Source: Fragilaria crotonensis
Lineage: Eukaryota; Bacillariophyta; Fragilariophyceae; Fragilariales; Fragilariaceae
Length of the DNA: 64,000 nt
Direction: 5' to 3'
Assembly (NCBI GenBank): GCA_022925895.1
Contig: JAKSYS010000186.1
Coordinates: forward strand, 1 to 64,000
This document shows, piece after piece, positions 34,873 to 45,185 of the stretch. The notes beneath the pieces are model-generated. The model saw only the letters and a list, made by a program, of their open reading frames with translations. It did not search any database and was not told where the DNA came from. A program made the translations under genes and the position numbers. Positions within the stretch are counted from its first letter, which is position 1. Every line of letters begins with the position of its first letter.

Positions 34873-37040
34873 CAGTACTGACCCTTTCACGAACTACCTA
34901 CGGTCATACAGTACTCCAGTAAGACAGTAGCAAAGGGAGAGCATGGTGATTGGTACGGCTTGACGTCATTTCCTTGCATTCTAATCGGATCCAGTCGTGG
35001 TCGGAATTGGGCAATTCGGGCTGCACCATGAAGTCGCTTTGAACAGCGATATCTCCGGATTGGTTGCCCGGAATTTGGTGAATAGCGGCTTGTTTTGCAG
35101 GTCTTTTCACATCTGAGGAGCATCTGACCTTCTTTTTGGTCGTACGAGGCGCCACATTTCCCTCGAATTGATTTCCTGCTGTCTCCCAAATTCTCGGGCA
35201 CATTGTTGCGTAAAATATCGATTCTCCGACTGTTTTCTATGCGTCCGAGAACGCATTCATTTTGAGGGAGGAACATCTGCGGAGGAAGTAGGGTTGTCAG
35301 AGTAAGTGGATGGTTGCTTTTGAGCAAGTTTTGGGCGGGTTGGGGCAAGAATTTGGCGGTCGTCGTCGCAGCAAACACTGCAATCGTCGTCGTCGTTGTT
35401 GTTGTCGTTGTCGTCATTTTTGTCAAATAAATGGGCCTGGAATAGGCTGCTGCATGTGGGAGAGCAGAGGTGGTGAGTGCCTTCAATGGCTGTAATGCCC
35501 TCTGTCTTTGATTTCTTCACTTTCTGGCTGAACTGTGAAAGCGCTCCGGGGTGGCGCTATCATCGATGGTCTTTGCATGCTTTGCCGCTTCATTGTTGCT
35601 GTTGTTGTCGGATTTGGTTGCCCTAAATGGGTTGTTGCGCGCAGGAGGAGATATGATGGCACCCTGGTTTATGGTTGCAACTCTTGATGAAGTTTTGGTG
35701 GTACTAGTAGAAAGCACAAGGTGCTCGGAGTCTCAGCGCGTCCAGGCTCGGTGACATAAGCCGCATCATCGGGGTCGGATTCGTAGGTAGTCTTTGCAGC
35801 GGGGTTAGTAGAATGCTTCTTCTTCATCATAGTCTTGGTTTTCCCCTGTTTGGCTCTCTTAGAGCAAGTTTTGTAGAGGTTAGGGTGGGTGATAGTTGCA
35901 GCAGGAATGTTGACGTCTGTGCTAATGATGACTGGGGGCTCCATTTTGGGTTCAAGAAAGGCAGAGTAGACCTTCTTCTTCAACTTCTTGTTGGCGTTGG
36001 TAAGGTTGAAGCAAATGGTGGGCATGGTTGGAGCTGAAATGTTGCTGCTGGAGGCAGGGGCTGGGGCTGCTAACTTCTTCAGAAATTGTGTGCACTTTGT
36101 TTTTTTTTGGAGCTCTGTTAAAATGTTTTCAGTTGCTTCAATTCTGATGGTTTAGAATGGAGCATAACTTAATTCCTGAGCCTAACTAACCTGAAGGAGG
36201 ACACCTGCCTTAGTCGGTTGATTCTAGGCGAGTGAACCATGATAGATTCTGCAGCAAGCGCGGAGGGCAGGCCCGACCATGGTTTAATTGGGCGCACGCC
36301 AGACCAGGGTTGCAGGCATGACAGGTGGCTTGGCAAAAAGGGGGTTGGCAACATTGATGGGAGTTGCAAATTGCTTGGGTCTCTGGGATGACTTGGGTGA
36401 AGCTAAATATCTTTTTACACTGGATAACAATGCGGGATCTTTCCCGCTTTTGACAGGTTCTCCGACTACGCGACTGCCGTGGGAAGATGTGTAGTGTCCT
36501 AAATGTATGGCGGTGTGGTGCCCTTACTATGCTGCCGCACTCGCCTAATGTTGGAAAGTGGCCCACCAGCGTTACTCGTGTACCGGTGGTCGCGTTTCCT
36601 CGGGTGGCGGGCGGGTTAATGAAATTAGAAGCAAGTTAGAAGCAAGAAACAGATCCCGTCTACGTTCGTGCCCGTCGCTCGAATCGCGTCGTTACACTCG
36701 TAGACAATGATTGATGCTGTCAACCCTAGGAATGACTCGAGTTCGATGAAGTTCAAGGCGCCGGCGGATCGGAGAGAGACTGTCCGTCCGACCGTTCGTC
36801 GCTTCGTCTTCACACCCGCCTACAGTAGACAGTAAAAATAAATAGGAGCGGTACTTGTACTGCTGAAAGTCAGTCACAAACCTTTGCTCAGTGGCAGGAC
36901 CGCAGCTAATTCAATGCAAGGGCCGTACGGCAAGTGCATTCCTAGGTTTACATTGACCATGCTACTCCAAACTCCAAAGTGCTGAAGCAGTCTCCATCGT
37001 CTCATCATAGTATGGTACCGCATTTTATTATTTATCTTAT

Positions 37041-37658
37041 TTAACGGTATCTCTTGAGTTTCAAATTGTTGCGTCGCTTCCAGGCAGCATGGAAGGATCC
37101 ACCAATGTGATTGTTGGCGCGATGTCCCTTCTTACGTAATCCTCTCGATTTGCGTCCGGCACTGGTGAGACCTCTCAATTCTCTGTGCTTGTGAACTGGA
37201 TTGACAATCCACTGGATGCGAGGGTCGTTTCTGATGCGTTCGTGTGCTGGATCGACAAGGATGACTTCATAATACTTCATGGTGGCATCTTGATTGACCC
37301 AATAGGAATTGAGAACACGCAAATTGGCATATTTGCGTCCGACCTTCTCTTCCGCCATGGATTGCAAGTTGCGTTCGAACTTGAGATGGTTGATACCGGC
37401 ATGTTTTGGTTTTCCAAACACCATACCGCGATGATTCTGACGCTTGCGTCCACCGCGACGGACACCGCAACGGACAATCACAAAGCCAGGCTTGGATTTG
37501 AAACCCAAACGATGGGCCTTGTCCGTACGAGTGGGCTTGCTGACACGGGTGATCTTGTTGCGTTGACGGTATTCCCAAGCGCGGACGCGAAAGAGGAAAC
37601 GAAGGGCGTCAGATTGCTTGTGACGCCACAATTCCTGGAGGAACTTGTAAGCTGGCAT
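37041..37658 (-). CDS. RPL15: 60S ribosomal protein L15 (eL15)
   Basis: Single exon of 205 residues, full length for eL15. It starts [20 protein letters not shown], continues with [26 protein letters not shown], the glycine/arginine-rich [53 protein letters not shown], and ends with [33 protein letters not shown] and a terminal RYR. It is a core protein of the large cytosolic subunit that binds 28S rRNA. It is transcribed away from RPL28, about 0.68 kb away, so the two probably share a promoter region. Confidence 0.98.
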   Translation of the reverse strand: MPAYKFLQELWRHKQSDALRFLFRVRAWEYRQRNKITRVSKPTRTDKAHRLGFKSKPGFVIVRCGVRRGGRKRQNHRGMVFGKPKHAGINHLKFERNLQSMAEEKVGRKYANLRVLNSYWVNQDATMKYYEVILVDPAHERIRNDPRIQWIVNPVHKHRELRGLTSAGRKSRGLRKKGHRANNHIGGSFHAAWKRRNNLKLKRYR

Positions 37659-38334
37659 GGTGGAATGTAAGTTTTAATGAACTAAAGAAAGAGGGAGAGT
37701 GTAAGTAAGAGAGGGCTGCCAAGAAAGGATTCAACGACGATGCATCATCGTCTCATCAGGCATACCTTGCAAAAAAAGTTGAGTAAAGGGTTTCATCGGT
37801 CAGTATGACAGATCGGACGATGGAGAGACGTTTGGTATATTTTGTACGTATCTCCACGTAAGTTACCACTTACCTTTCTACTTCTGAAAAACTCTACACT
37901 AAACCTCGTGACGAAAGGTTGTGCGGCGCTCTGTGCGGTGGTCTATGGTGCATCGTAGCCCTGCTTCGTGCTAGTAGATTCTCAACTACTCGTACAACGA
38001 AAACAGACAGGTGAGACATGACCATGGTATCGGCGTCGATTGCTGCATGCTGTCGTTGCAATTGATGATGTTCATTGCCATCAAGAGGAATGCATTTTCG
38101 TGGAATGTGGGATAGCTTCATGCACATCGCAGCTCTCGAGTTAGTCGTTAGAATGTTCCGTGTCATCGTTGCTAGTCCAGTATCTGCGGGCCTTGCAATC
38201 ATCCGATGGACAATTGCAGTCGCCTCAAACCTTGAACATCTCCCGTTCTTACACACGCTCGCACGTATGCACACACGAACATCTTCCTCTCACGCATTCT
38301 CTTAGTTTCTCATCTCACCCCCAAATCCCAAAAA
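37659..38334. promoter_or_regulatory. Divergent promoter region of RPL15 and RPL28
   Basis: 676 bp between two ribosomal protein start codons that point away from each other. It must hold both promoters and 5' UTRs. Pyrimidine-rich stretches (TCTCTTACTTACACTCTCCC on the RPL15 side, CATCTTCCTCTCACGCATTC on the RPL28 side) precede both starts, as is common for ribosomal protein transcripts. I could not define TSS or binding sites. Confidence 0.55.
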
Positions 38335-38808
38335 ATGGTTCACGTCCCTGATTCTCTCGTGTGGGAGCTCACTCAGAAGCACACGTCCTTCATGCGCAAG
38401 GCGAATGGCCGTACGGCCCGTTCCGGTGCAATTCGCTTTTCGGTTGAAAAGGGCAATGTCAAGTCCCTGTCTCGCTTCCAGTGCTCTGGTCTTGCCAACA
38501 GCAAGGCCGTCGATGTGGTTTGCACAAAGTCAGCCGATGGAAAACCCACTGCGGCCTTGATCACCAAGACCCGCACCAAGGTAGCCACGCAGCCAAAGAA
38601 AACCATCCAGTCGACCCCCATCAACTCCAACAATTTTAGACGAGTCGAAGGTGTCATTACGAAATCGACGATTGCCAATTATTATCGTCCTGATCTTCAA
38701 AAGGCTGTCTTGGCCAAGTGGACCAAGGTGTACCAAGCCAACCGACGTGCCAAGGGAGTTACCAAGCCAGTGCCAACCAAGAAGGGACGTACTAGCAGCA
38801 AGAAGTAA
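38335..38808 (+). CDS. RPL28: 60S ribosomal protein L28 (eL28)
   Basis: Single exon of 157 residues. The N-terminus VHVPDSLVWELTQKHTSFMR matches the LxWxxxxxxxSF start of eL28; FSVEKGNVKSLSRFQCSGLA and the repeated AADGKP/KSADGKPTAALITK-type strand follow, and YRPDLQKAVLAKWTKVYQAN matches the conserved YRPDL helix. The C-terminus is basic (KPVPTKKGRTSSKK). It belongs to the cytosolic large subunit. The stop lies 83 bp from the stop of the convergent methyltransferase-like gene. Confidence 0.95.
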   Translation: MVHVPDSLVWELTQKHTSFMRKANGRTARSGAIRFSVEKGNVKSLSRFQCSGLANSKAVDVVCTKSADGKPTAALITKTRTKVATQPKKTIQSTPINSNNFRRVEGVITKSTIANYYRPDLQKAVLAKWTKVYQANRRAKGVTKPVPTKKGRTSSKK

Positions 38809-38891
38809 AAGGAAAACTAAATGGTAACCTTGGCTTTCGAACCTACAATGTTGTCCTACTAGAGTAGTACGTTACGTCGTTGTCATCACGT

Positions 38892-39860
38892 TTACCTTTG
38901 TGTCTGCTTTTGAATTTTCCATTTCAGACCCTTGATGGTCTTGGCGACAACCCATTCATTTCTTCCATTCTTACTGCTACTCGACGACGTGACTTGTTGA
39001 AGTTGTTGCAATAGTGCTTCCGTCTTGAGATTGCTTCCGGCGGATATGTACCAACTGCTGAGATACGGCGTCGTCAGTCCATCGTCTCCCACATGATCCG
39101 GTCGACCACTCTTGTTGGTGCCACCATCAACATCAGTATTTTTCGCTGGTTCGTCATTATTGTTGTTGTTCGTGTTGTCATCACGACCATTCCATGCCGG
39201 CATGACGTACGTGTACGGTTGGATGGGAGATAAATAAAAGACAGTCCTGTTGCTCATTAAAGTCTTGTATTCTCGTTTGCGGGCCACCCAATTGGGAAGG
39301 AGAAGGCAAAACGGTTTGCAAGATGACAGATCATCACCATCATCATTTCCGTCATCATCCTTATGATTCATAGGAGTCTTGTTCAGAAAGGTCAAGAGGC
39401 GTTCGATGTGATCGTCCGAGTAGGGAGGATTGGTCAGAAACACATCATGGTCCGGAATTTGATTGGTTTCGATTAATTTGTAAAAATCCTTGTTTTCATT
39501 CAGAACATTGGGAAATCCAAGAGCAATCAAGTGTCGTTGCACGGCTCCATCACAATAGTATGGATCCCAAATCTTTATAGTGCTTGTCATGTCCCCCCTG
39601 CCATGATCAGAACCAAATAGTCGTAACAAGACGTCTCGAATGTGTTCATAGGCGACACGAGGAGTTTCGCAGTGATCCAAGGCGTTGGTTGTAAAGTTGT
39701 GCCGTGGTTTTATTCGTGCAGCCGTGACACTTGTTGTTCCTAATGTGGTTGTTGCTTTCGTTGGAACGGGATGCTTGGCGGAACTAGAATTCGAAGTATC
39801 CTTCACATCACGAGCCTTGTGAGATTTCACTTTCTTTTTCTTCTTGTCTCCCTTGACCAT
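38892..39860 (-). CDS. NPPY-motif methyltransferase-like protein
   Basis: Single exon of 322 residues. A Lys-rich start (MVKGDKKKKKVKSHKARD) could be a nuclear or nucleolar signal. The core from about residue 58 reads ALDHCETPRVAYEHIRDVLL, then IWDPYYCDGAVQRHLIALGF, which fits the SAM-binding motif I (D-P-x-C-x-G-x), and DHDVFLTNPPYSDDHIERLL near residue 140, motif IV of amino-methyltransferases (N-P-P-Y). CLLLPNWVARKREYK and FYLSPIQPYTYVMP follow. An Asn/Asp-rich insert (DDNTNNNNNDEP) interrupts the C-terminal part. NPPY enzymes methylate exocyclic nitrogens, usually adenine in DNA or RNA or glutamine in proteins. The substrate here cannot be read from sequence. Confidence 0.75.
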   Translation of the reverse strand: MVKGDKKKKKVKSHKARDVKDTSNSSSAKHPVPTKATTTLGTTSVTAARIKPRHNFTTNALDHCETPRVAYEHIRDVLLRLFGSDHGRGDMTSTIKIWDPYYCDGAVQRHLIALGFPNVLNENKDFYKLIETNQIPDHDVFLTNPPYSDDHIERLLTFLNKTPMNHKDDDGNDDGDDLSSCKPFCLLLPNWVARKREYKTLMSNRTVFYLSPIQPYTYVMPAWNGRDDNTNNNNNDEPAKNTDVDGGTNKSGRPDHVGDDGLTTPYLSSWYISAGSNLKTEALLQQLQQVTSSSSSKNGRNEWVVAKTIKGLKWKIQKQTQR

Positions 39861-40319
39861 AATGTTGACGATGATTAACTTTGCAATAGTCTCCTGTTGG
39901 ACGTTCCTCTTGATATGAATGATCAGACTTCTGATAACGATTCTACTTTTCAGTGTTCAACAAACCTTGATGGTACAGTAGTCTCCTGAGGTATGGGCCG
40001 TCAAATTTACGCTGTTAAACAGTCGTTATCTTTCGAGAGCACCCTCCAACCGTTAGATGTTTAACGTACAACACACCAAGTCAAGCCACACCATGAACAA
40101 ATGTAAGAGTGTGTACAGTAGCGTACATAGTACCTGGTACAGCTTTAAAGTATGCACAGTGCGCGCCAGAAATTCCGCACTGAAACGTCATGTACCACTG
40201 GACCGGGAGATTGAATAGCAAATGACGAAATCCGTGCAAGGCCCAAGGCCACGAGCTTAATCATTTTTTCCTTTTGTCATGTGCCATTGCGAAGCTGAAT
40301 AACAACAAGAACAAGAACA
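39861..40319. other. Divergent intergenic region
   Basis: Upstream DNA of the methyltransferase-like gene and glycosyltransferase A. It contains short GTAC-rich pieces near 40100-40150. No gene. Confidence 0.5.
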
Positions 40320-43029
40320 ATGGGTTTCAAGAGCGTTGTGAAAGTTTTCGTGATTGTTGCCATCATTGGTTTTTCCTTCATGACATCACAGTCTGCAATA
40401 TCCTCAGTTCGAAATTCTTTAATCCCAGTATGTGATGATGACATGTTCGAAATACCGGTACAATCTCGTGAGGACGGCGTCGAGCGACGAGATGTTGTAG
40501 CTGCGACTGAAGTTCCAAAGTTCCAAGTCAGCAGTTTGTATAGAAAAGAACATGCCCGTATTGACGATGAAACCGCAGAGGCGCGATGCGATCGTTATGA
40601 TCTCAAACCTTATGACGGCCATCCGCGGCGCATTTTCTTTGGAACAATGATCGCCGACGATCATTGGGAAACCATGCTCATTCATGCTATTGAAGTCTAT
40701 GACATTTACCATGTCGCCGTCTTCGTCGAGTCGAATACAACACACATGGCCACTCCTCGAAAGCTCAGATTCAAGGACTCGCTCGAAGGGGATCTTTTAG
40801 TACGATCTGAAATGTTTGGACCTAACACCAACGTCTACCTTGACCTTTGGCTTGAGGCTAGACCCGACCTTAAAGCGATGGATCGCGAATCAGAACAGCG
40901 CAACACGATAATCAAACGATGGAAAGATGCTGGCATGATGCCATCCGACGTCGGTATCATGTCTGATACTGACGAAGTTGTATCTCGTGACTTCCTTCGA
41001 GCAGTGCAAACCTGTGATTTTCCAGAGTTGAGACCTGATCCAAGCTGTCATAGCCCAAAGATCATTCCTTCTACCATTTCCTTTGAGAGCTCTCCATATT
41101 GCATAAAGAGGCTCCCGTGGTACCACCCCGATATCATTGGTGGTCGATGTGTCGATGGCATCGGAGACCCAACCGAAAGGGTCACTCCCTTGCGAACTCA
41201 TAAACGAATGTACGGAGAGCGTCACAAATTGTATGGAAAAACAAGTAACATGGATTATCCTGATGCTGTTCATAAGTCTGGTCGATATCCACTGTTCAAT
41301 GGTCCTGACATTCGCACAGTTCCCGCTGATCGGGGGTTTCTCTACAAGAGCAAGGACATGACTGGCGACAGGGCGGCGATACGAGGTGCCGCATATCACC
41401 TCCACAATTGGTTTGCCGATCTCAAAGTAATCCGGAACAAGTATCGAACCTATGCTCACGGCAATGACGGTGTCGAACGCCTGCCGCTCTCTGAGATTAC
41501 CGACGACTTGGACATTACTGTCCGTTGTGCCAAAGGAATTTTTGATAAAGTCGATGATATAAGTCGGTCCTTCTACCCGCTTGGCAGGGCAAACAAGGGC
41601 CCGAGACCAATCTTCTTTCTCAACAAGACTTATTCACAGGAGCGACACAAATTACTGCAGAAGATGGTGCGCCAAGACGAACAGACGTATGGCGCTAGCT
41701 ACGATTCCAAGAGGACGTCAATTGACAAGAGCTTGCCCAAGAAAAAGCAGCGTAAGCAAGCGGTAACGGACAGTCTTGGTGGCGTGCGAGCCGACGCGAC
41801 CACAGGTGAAGCATCGCGAAATGGAATCGAAAAGAAGAAATCGGAATTTGCGATCTCAGCGGTGAAGTATCCAGACAGTAAGTGGCCTATACCAGTTCTG
41901 ACCGGGGGCTAGGTGGAAGATTTATCGTATTCTCACACGTGTCCTTGTGTGTGAAGCTCCATTTAGAGACAGCAGTACAGCAACTGTCATGGGAATGGCA
42001 ACTGGGTTTTCACGAAATACGATGTCTCAATTCGTCAACTCCCTTCGAAATACGGGATATCGGGGCCATATAATTCTTGGTGTAAAAGCCGATGTCGACA
42101 AGTCTCTTCTTGCTTACATGGCACGAAAGGGAGTCATTGCAAAGCTCATCAACTTCTCGAACTGTACCTACGAACCCTTCTACAAACCCAAGGACAAAAA
42201 CGATGCGGCTTCCGATGGAAAGGCACTCGTTCCTGAACTGTCTATGTGTGCCGAGCCGTACCTCGATGTCAAGGGACGATGGGCTAAGTTTCCGATGGGG
42301 AGGGATTGGCTAAAAGACTGCTCGACGTGCACCGGTCCTGTCCTGATATCAGACGTCCGAGACGTGTTCTTTCAACACGACCCTTTCGGACCTGGTACTC
42401 CTGAAGTTACAGGCCTTCAAGTCTACGAGGAACATCCATCAACGACAACAGAGCATTGGCTGGTGGACTGGCCGGTAGGTGAGTGCAAAGGTGTTCACTT
42501 GAACAAACCCATGCTTTGCTCAGGCACCACCATCGGGACACGAGACGCTATGATGACGTACCTCGATGCAATGTATGATGAAATGAAGCGTTGGATAAGT
42601 GACCCTAAGTGTCGGTTTAGGACAGAAGGTGACGACCAGAGTATCCACAACTGGCTGTTCTACAATGGCGATTTGAAGGATGCCGTGGCTGTGAAGCATC
42701 GGGAGGGCGTTGTCAATACTGTTGGAGTTGAGGGATCCAATATATTCAGGGCCAACGAGAAGCAGTCCAAAGAGAAAGGAGTTAAAAATCCTCTTAAGGA
42801 GCCCTTTCCCGGAGCATCAAGCCGCACTTGGATCTCTTCACAGGAGTTCGGGCTCACGAACGAGGATGGAGAATTCACGAACTTGGACGGGACAATTTCG
42901 CCGGTCGTCCATCAATATGATCGATTCGGTCCAACTCTGAAATGGTTTCTAGCAAGGTCAGGCCTTTTTGTCGATGACAGCGCTAACCAACGAGAAGACG
43001 GGACCAATGCTTACGATTCTGCATCGTGA
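40320..43029 (+). CDS. Two-domain glycosyltransferase (GT17-like plus second GT domain), paralogue A
   Basis: Exons 40320-41877 and 41957-43029 join in phase 1 (GAC A|GTAAGT ... GAAG|CT) to about 876 residues. Residues 6-28 form a signal anchor, so a Golgi type II membrane protein is likely. The first domain (about 85-400) resembles GT17 (MGAT3-type N-acetylglucosaminyltransferases): RRIFFGTMIADDHWETMLIH, VFVESNTTHMATPRKLRF, QRNTIIKRWKDAG, and a DxD-type motif in IMSDTDEVVSRDF. The second exon encodes another nucleotide-sugar-transferase-like domain: GYRGHIILGVKADVDKSLLA, GPVLISDVRDVFFQHDPFGP, MLCSGTTIGTRDAM, DDQSIHNWLFY and SPVVHQYDRFG. The intron lies exactly between the domains. Sugar donor and acceptor are unknown. 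A close relative lies inverted at 56012-58693 with the same intron site. Confidence 0.85.
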
Positions 43030-43748
43030 ACGAGAGCTACTCAGTGCAGCTGCAATTTTTTTTCGGATATGCATTTTTTTCGAAGACCTGCGGAGATGTT
43101 GGCCGGATGTACGTCGTACCACTGCAGTCCAAGACTACCCAGGCCGCAATGCTACGCGATGGACCATTAAACATAATACAATTACTGTTCCGAGATAAAA
43201 GTTCGACGAACGTAGATCATGGAGTTAAGTGGAATTCGGAGTATGTCGCATTTTTTGTCGGCAAAAAGGTCTTCACACGACCTGCTCAAGTCTCCTCGGA
43301 AGTCGATGGTGTTCACCGTGGCGCCTGCTAGTGCGCACGAATTGCAACAAAAGCTCGAGTGGTTTCCTCGTATAATTCGTCTCGACAAACGTCCCAACAG
43401 CGAGGGCGAGGCAAAGTGCTCGGGGGTGCATCGGGATATTGTGAATTGTGAGTACCAGGTATGCATATCGAGATGTGAGTCGTGCTCTGATGTCACTGAC
43501 TGGTAGGCGGTACTGCAACTCTTCACATATATGTATGCATACACAGATCTTTGCATTATTCGTAGGTACACTGTACGGTATCGGTGTACTCAGAGTACTG
43601 TATCTGTCAGCCAATGCTTCCCCGCCCCGCGTGCACCAATCGCTACAGTACCTATTCCATTGATCCAACTCTTAGCGTGAGCGTGACACCACAATGCCGA
43701 GGCTGAGGCTAGGGCTGCTGCAGAGAGTGCACCCTTCGCGGCTGGACT
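43030..43748. other. Intergenic
   Basis: Spacer between two plus-strand genes. Open frames on the minus strand (for example 43273-43668) have no recognisable motif. Short GTAC units occur near 43565-43600. Confidence 0.45.
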
Positions 43749-44639
43749 ATGAGTTGGATTGTCACAGTTGGCCGACGTTCCTCCTTTTCTTCGTTGATTG
43801 CAGCACGAACACCGTCTCGATTGGCACACAAGACGCGAAGAACAAATGCCTTCCGTTGCAACCACGGAATTCAAAAACCAACCAAACCTGATATCACCGC
43901 ACACGCGACACACGCTGTTCACGTCAAAGCTACGGATCAAGTATCGGCCAAAGCACTTGACGGCAACAGCGGTACCTATGCTCGTCCTCCGCTCTGGAAT
44001 CCATTCCCCTTTTTGGCACATACGACAGAAAATATTGATTTGGCATCTCGATTGAGGTCGTACAGCAATACATTTGGTATCATCGGTGCACTTATGTGCA
44101 CTCTATCCATCACAGCACTCACGATGATGCCTGTCGAATCGATTCCAGATGAAGGCTTCGCTCAAATCGCTACTACTGGTTCTACACCTTCCACTTCTCG
44201 AAAGTTGGTCAAAGCGCGCGAGCCGTCACCCATTCTTGTCAAATACTTCGGCGTACCGAAACATCATCTGGAGGATGCCTACATTGCATCGTGGGCTGCA
44301 TCCTTTTACACAAGCGGTATTGGTCTTGGCCTCGCAACTCTCGTGGCTGGAATTGTTGCCGCCACCGCCCCAGCCTACGTCAAAATTTTCGTCCGCCGCC
44401 ATTCCGATATTCTTATCGCACTACCCATCTTCCAGGCCCTCTCAATTGGATTCGCAGGAGTTGGACTCTTTCTGGGATTGGATGAGACACGTGGCGAACC
44501 CGTGTCATGGATCGGGCTTTTAGGAACCGCCGCCGGAGGTGGAATCCTAACCGTATCGACGGCGCGCGTCCTTCGGGGATATCATGCGGCGCGGACGGCA
44601 GGCAAATTGTCGCCTCCCGTGCCTCCGAAAGTTTCATAG
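43749..44639 (+). CDS. Four-pass membrane protein of unknown function
   Basis: Single exon of 296 residues. The N-terminus (about 40 residues) is rich in R, S, T and A with almost no acidic residues (VGRRSSFSSLIAARTPSRLA), which looks like an organelle presequence. Four hydrophobic segments follow: GIIGALMCTLSITALTMM near residue 110, a Gly/Ala-rich one (SGIGLGLATLVAGIVAATAP) near 195, LIALPIFQALSIGFAGVGLF near 225, and WIGLLGTAAGGGILTVSTA near 260. The C-terminus is short and basic with a PPVPP motif. I do not recognise the family. A mitochondrial or plastid membrane location is inference from the leader. Confidence 0.65.
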   Translation: MSWIVTVGRRSSFSSLIAARTPSRLAHKTRRTNAFRCNHGIQKPTKPDITAHATHAVHVKATDQVSAKALDGNSGTYARPPLWNPFPFLAHTTENIDLASRLRSYSNTFGIIGALMCTLSITALTMMPVESIPDEGFAQIATTGSTPSTSRKLVKAREPSPILVKYFGVPKHHLEDAYIASWAASFYTSGIGLGLATLVAGIVAATAPAYVKIFVRRHSDILIALPIFQALSIGFAGVGLFLGLDETRGEPVSWIGLLGTAAGGGILTVSTARVLRGYHAARTAGKLSPPVPPKVS

Positions 44640-45185
44640 AAAGAATCCCTCGGTGGAACCACTGAGTGAAGTCCTCCTGCTGCTACTTCTACCAATGTTC
44701 ATATGCATACGATGGGGGAGCTTCACTTGTCCACCTTGTACTTGAACACTACATGTACTGTAGTATTCCGTAGTACTGTATTATTTCGTACTGTATACTG
44801 CTGTTCCGTACTTGCTAGTAAAGCCAGTTAAGAACGTGGAATCGAGCCGGTTCGATTGTTGAAACTCTGACGATGTCTTCATGTTTAAATGTGATCGCTA
44901 GGTATCTCATCTCGAGATTCCCTTTCTGAGCACCATCGATTATAACTTCATACCTTCAAACTCGTTTTGGATTCCACATCTCGGACACCACCAAAGTAAT
45001 TGTACAGATCGGCGGAATACTACCGGTAACCCCTTTGTGCAGCAACCGCCAGCACCAGCAACACCATCATCGGCTTCAAAGTGAGACTGATTTCAAACTG
45101 TTGCTGTTGAGAACTCAATCAAGTTCCAGGTTCTAGTAGGTCTCCGAATAGATAAGTAAGCACTCTATTCATCCATTCATTCACC
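44640..45185. other. Intergenic, upstream of NOP56
   Basis: A GTAC-rich patch lies at about 44740-44815 (GTACTTGAACACTACATGTACTG and similar). The rest is promoter and 5' UTR of NOP56, with no other feature seen. Confidence 0.5.

Larger units (their letters stand above)
33217..37040. other. 3.8-kb gene-poor region
   Basis: No gene is convincingly supported. It holds two short direct-repeat pairs (33425/36245 and 34172/34397), a tandem cluster of TGACGTCA sites (34841-34872), and a minus-strand chain of low-complexity open frames at about 35257-36025 (N-, D-, K-, T- and P-rich, for example NDDNDNNNDDDDCSVCCDDD). That chain changes frame twice with no obvious splice sites, so it could be a decayed gene or chance open frames in simple sequence. 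Confidence 0.45.

Noticed and set aside
34887-35486. Minus-strand frame with a poly-Thr run and overlapping neighbours to 36025
   Set aside because: Low-complexity, three overlapping frames with no splice signals I could defend; kept only as a remark on the region.
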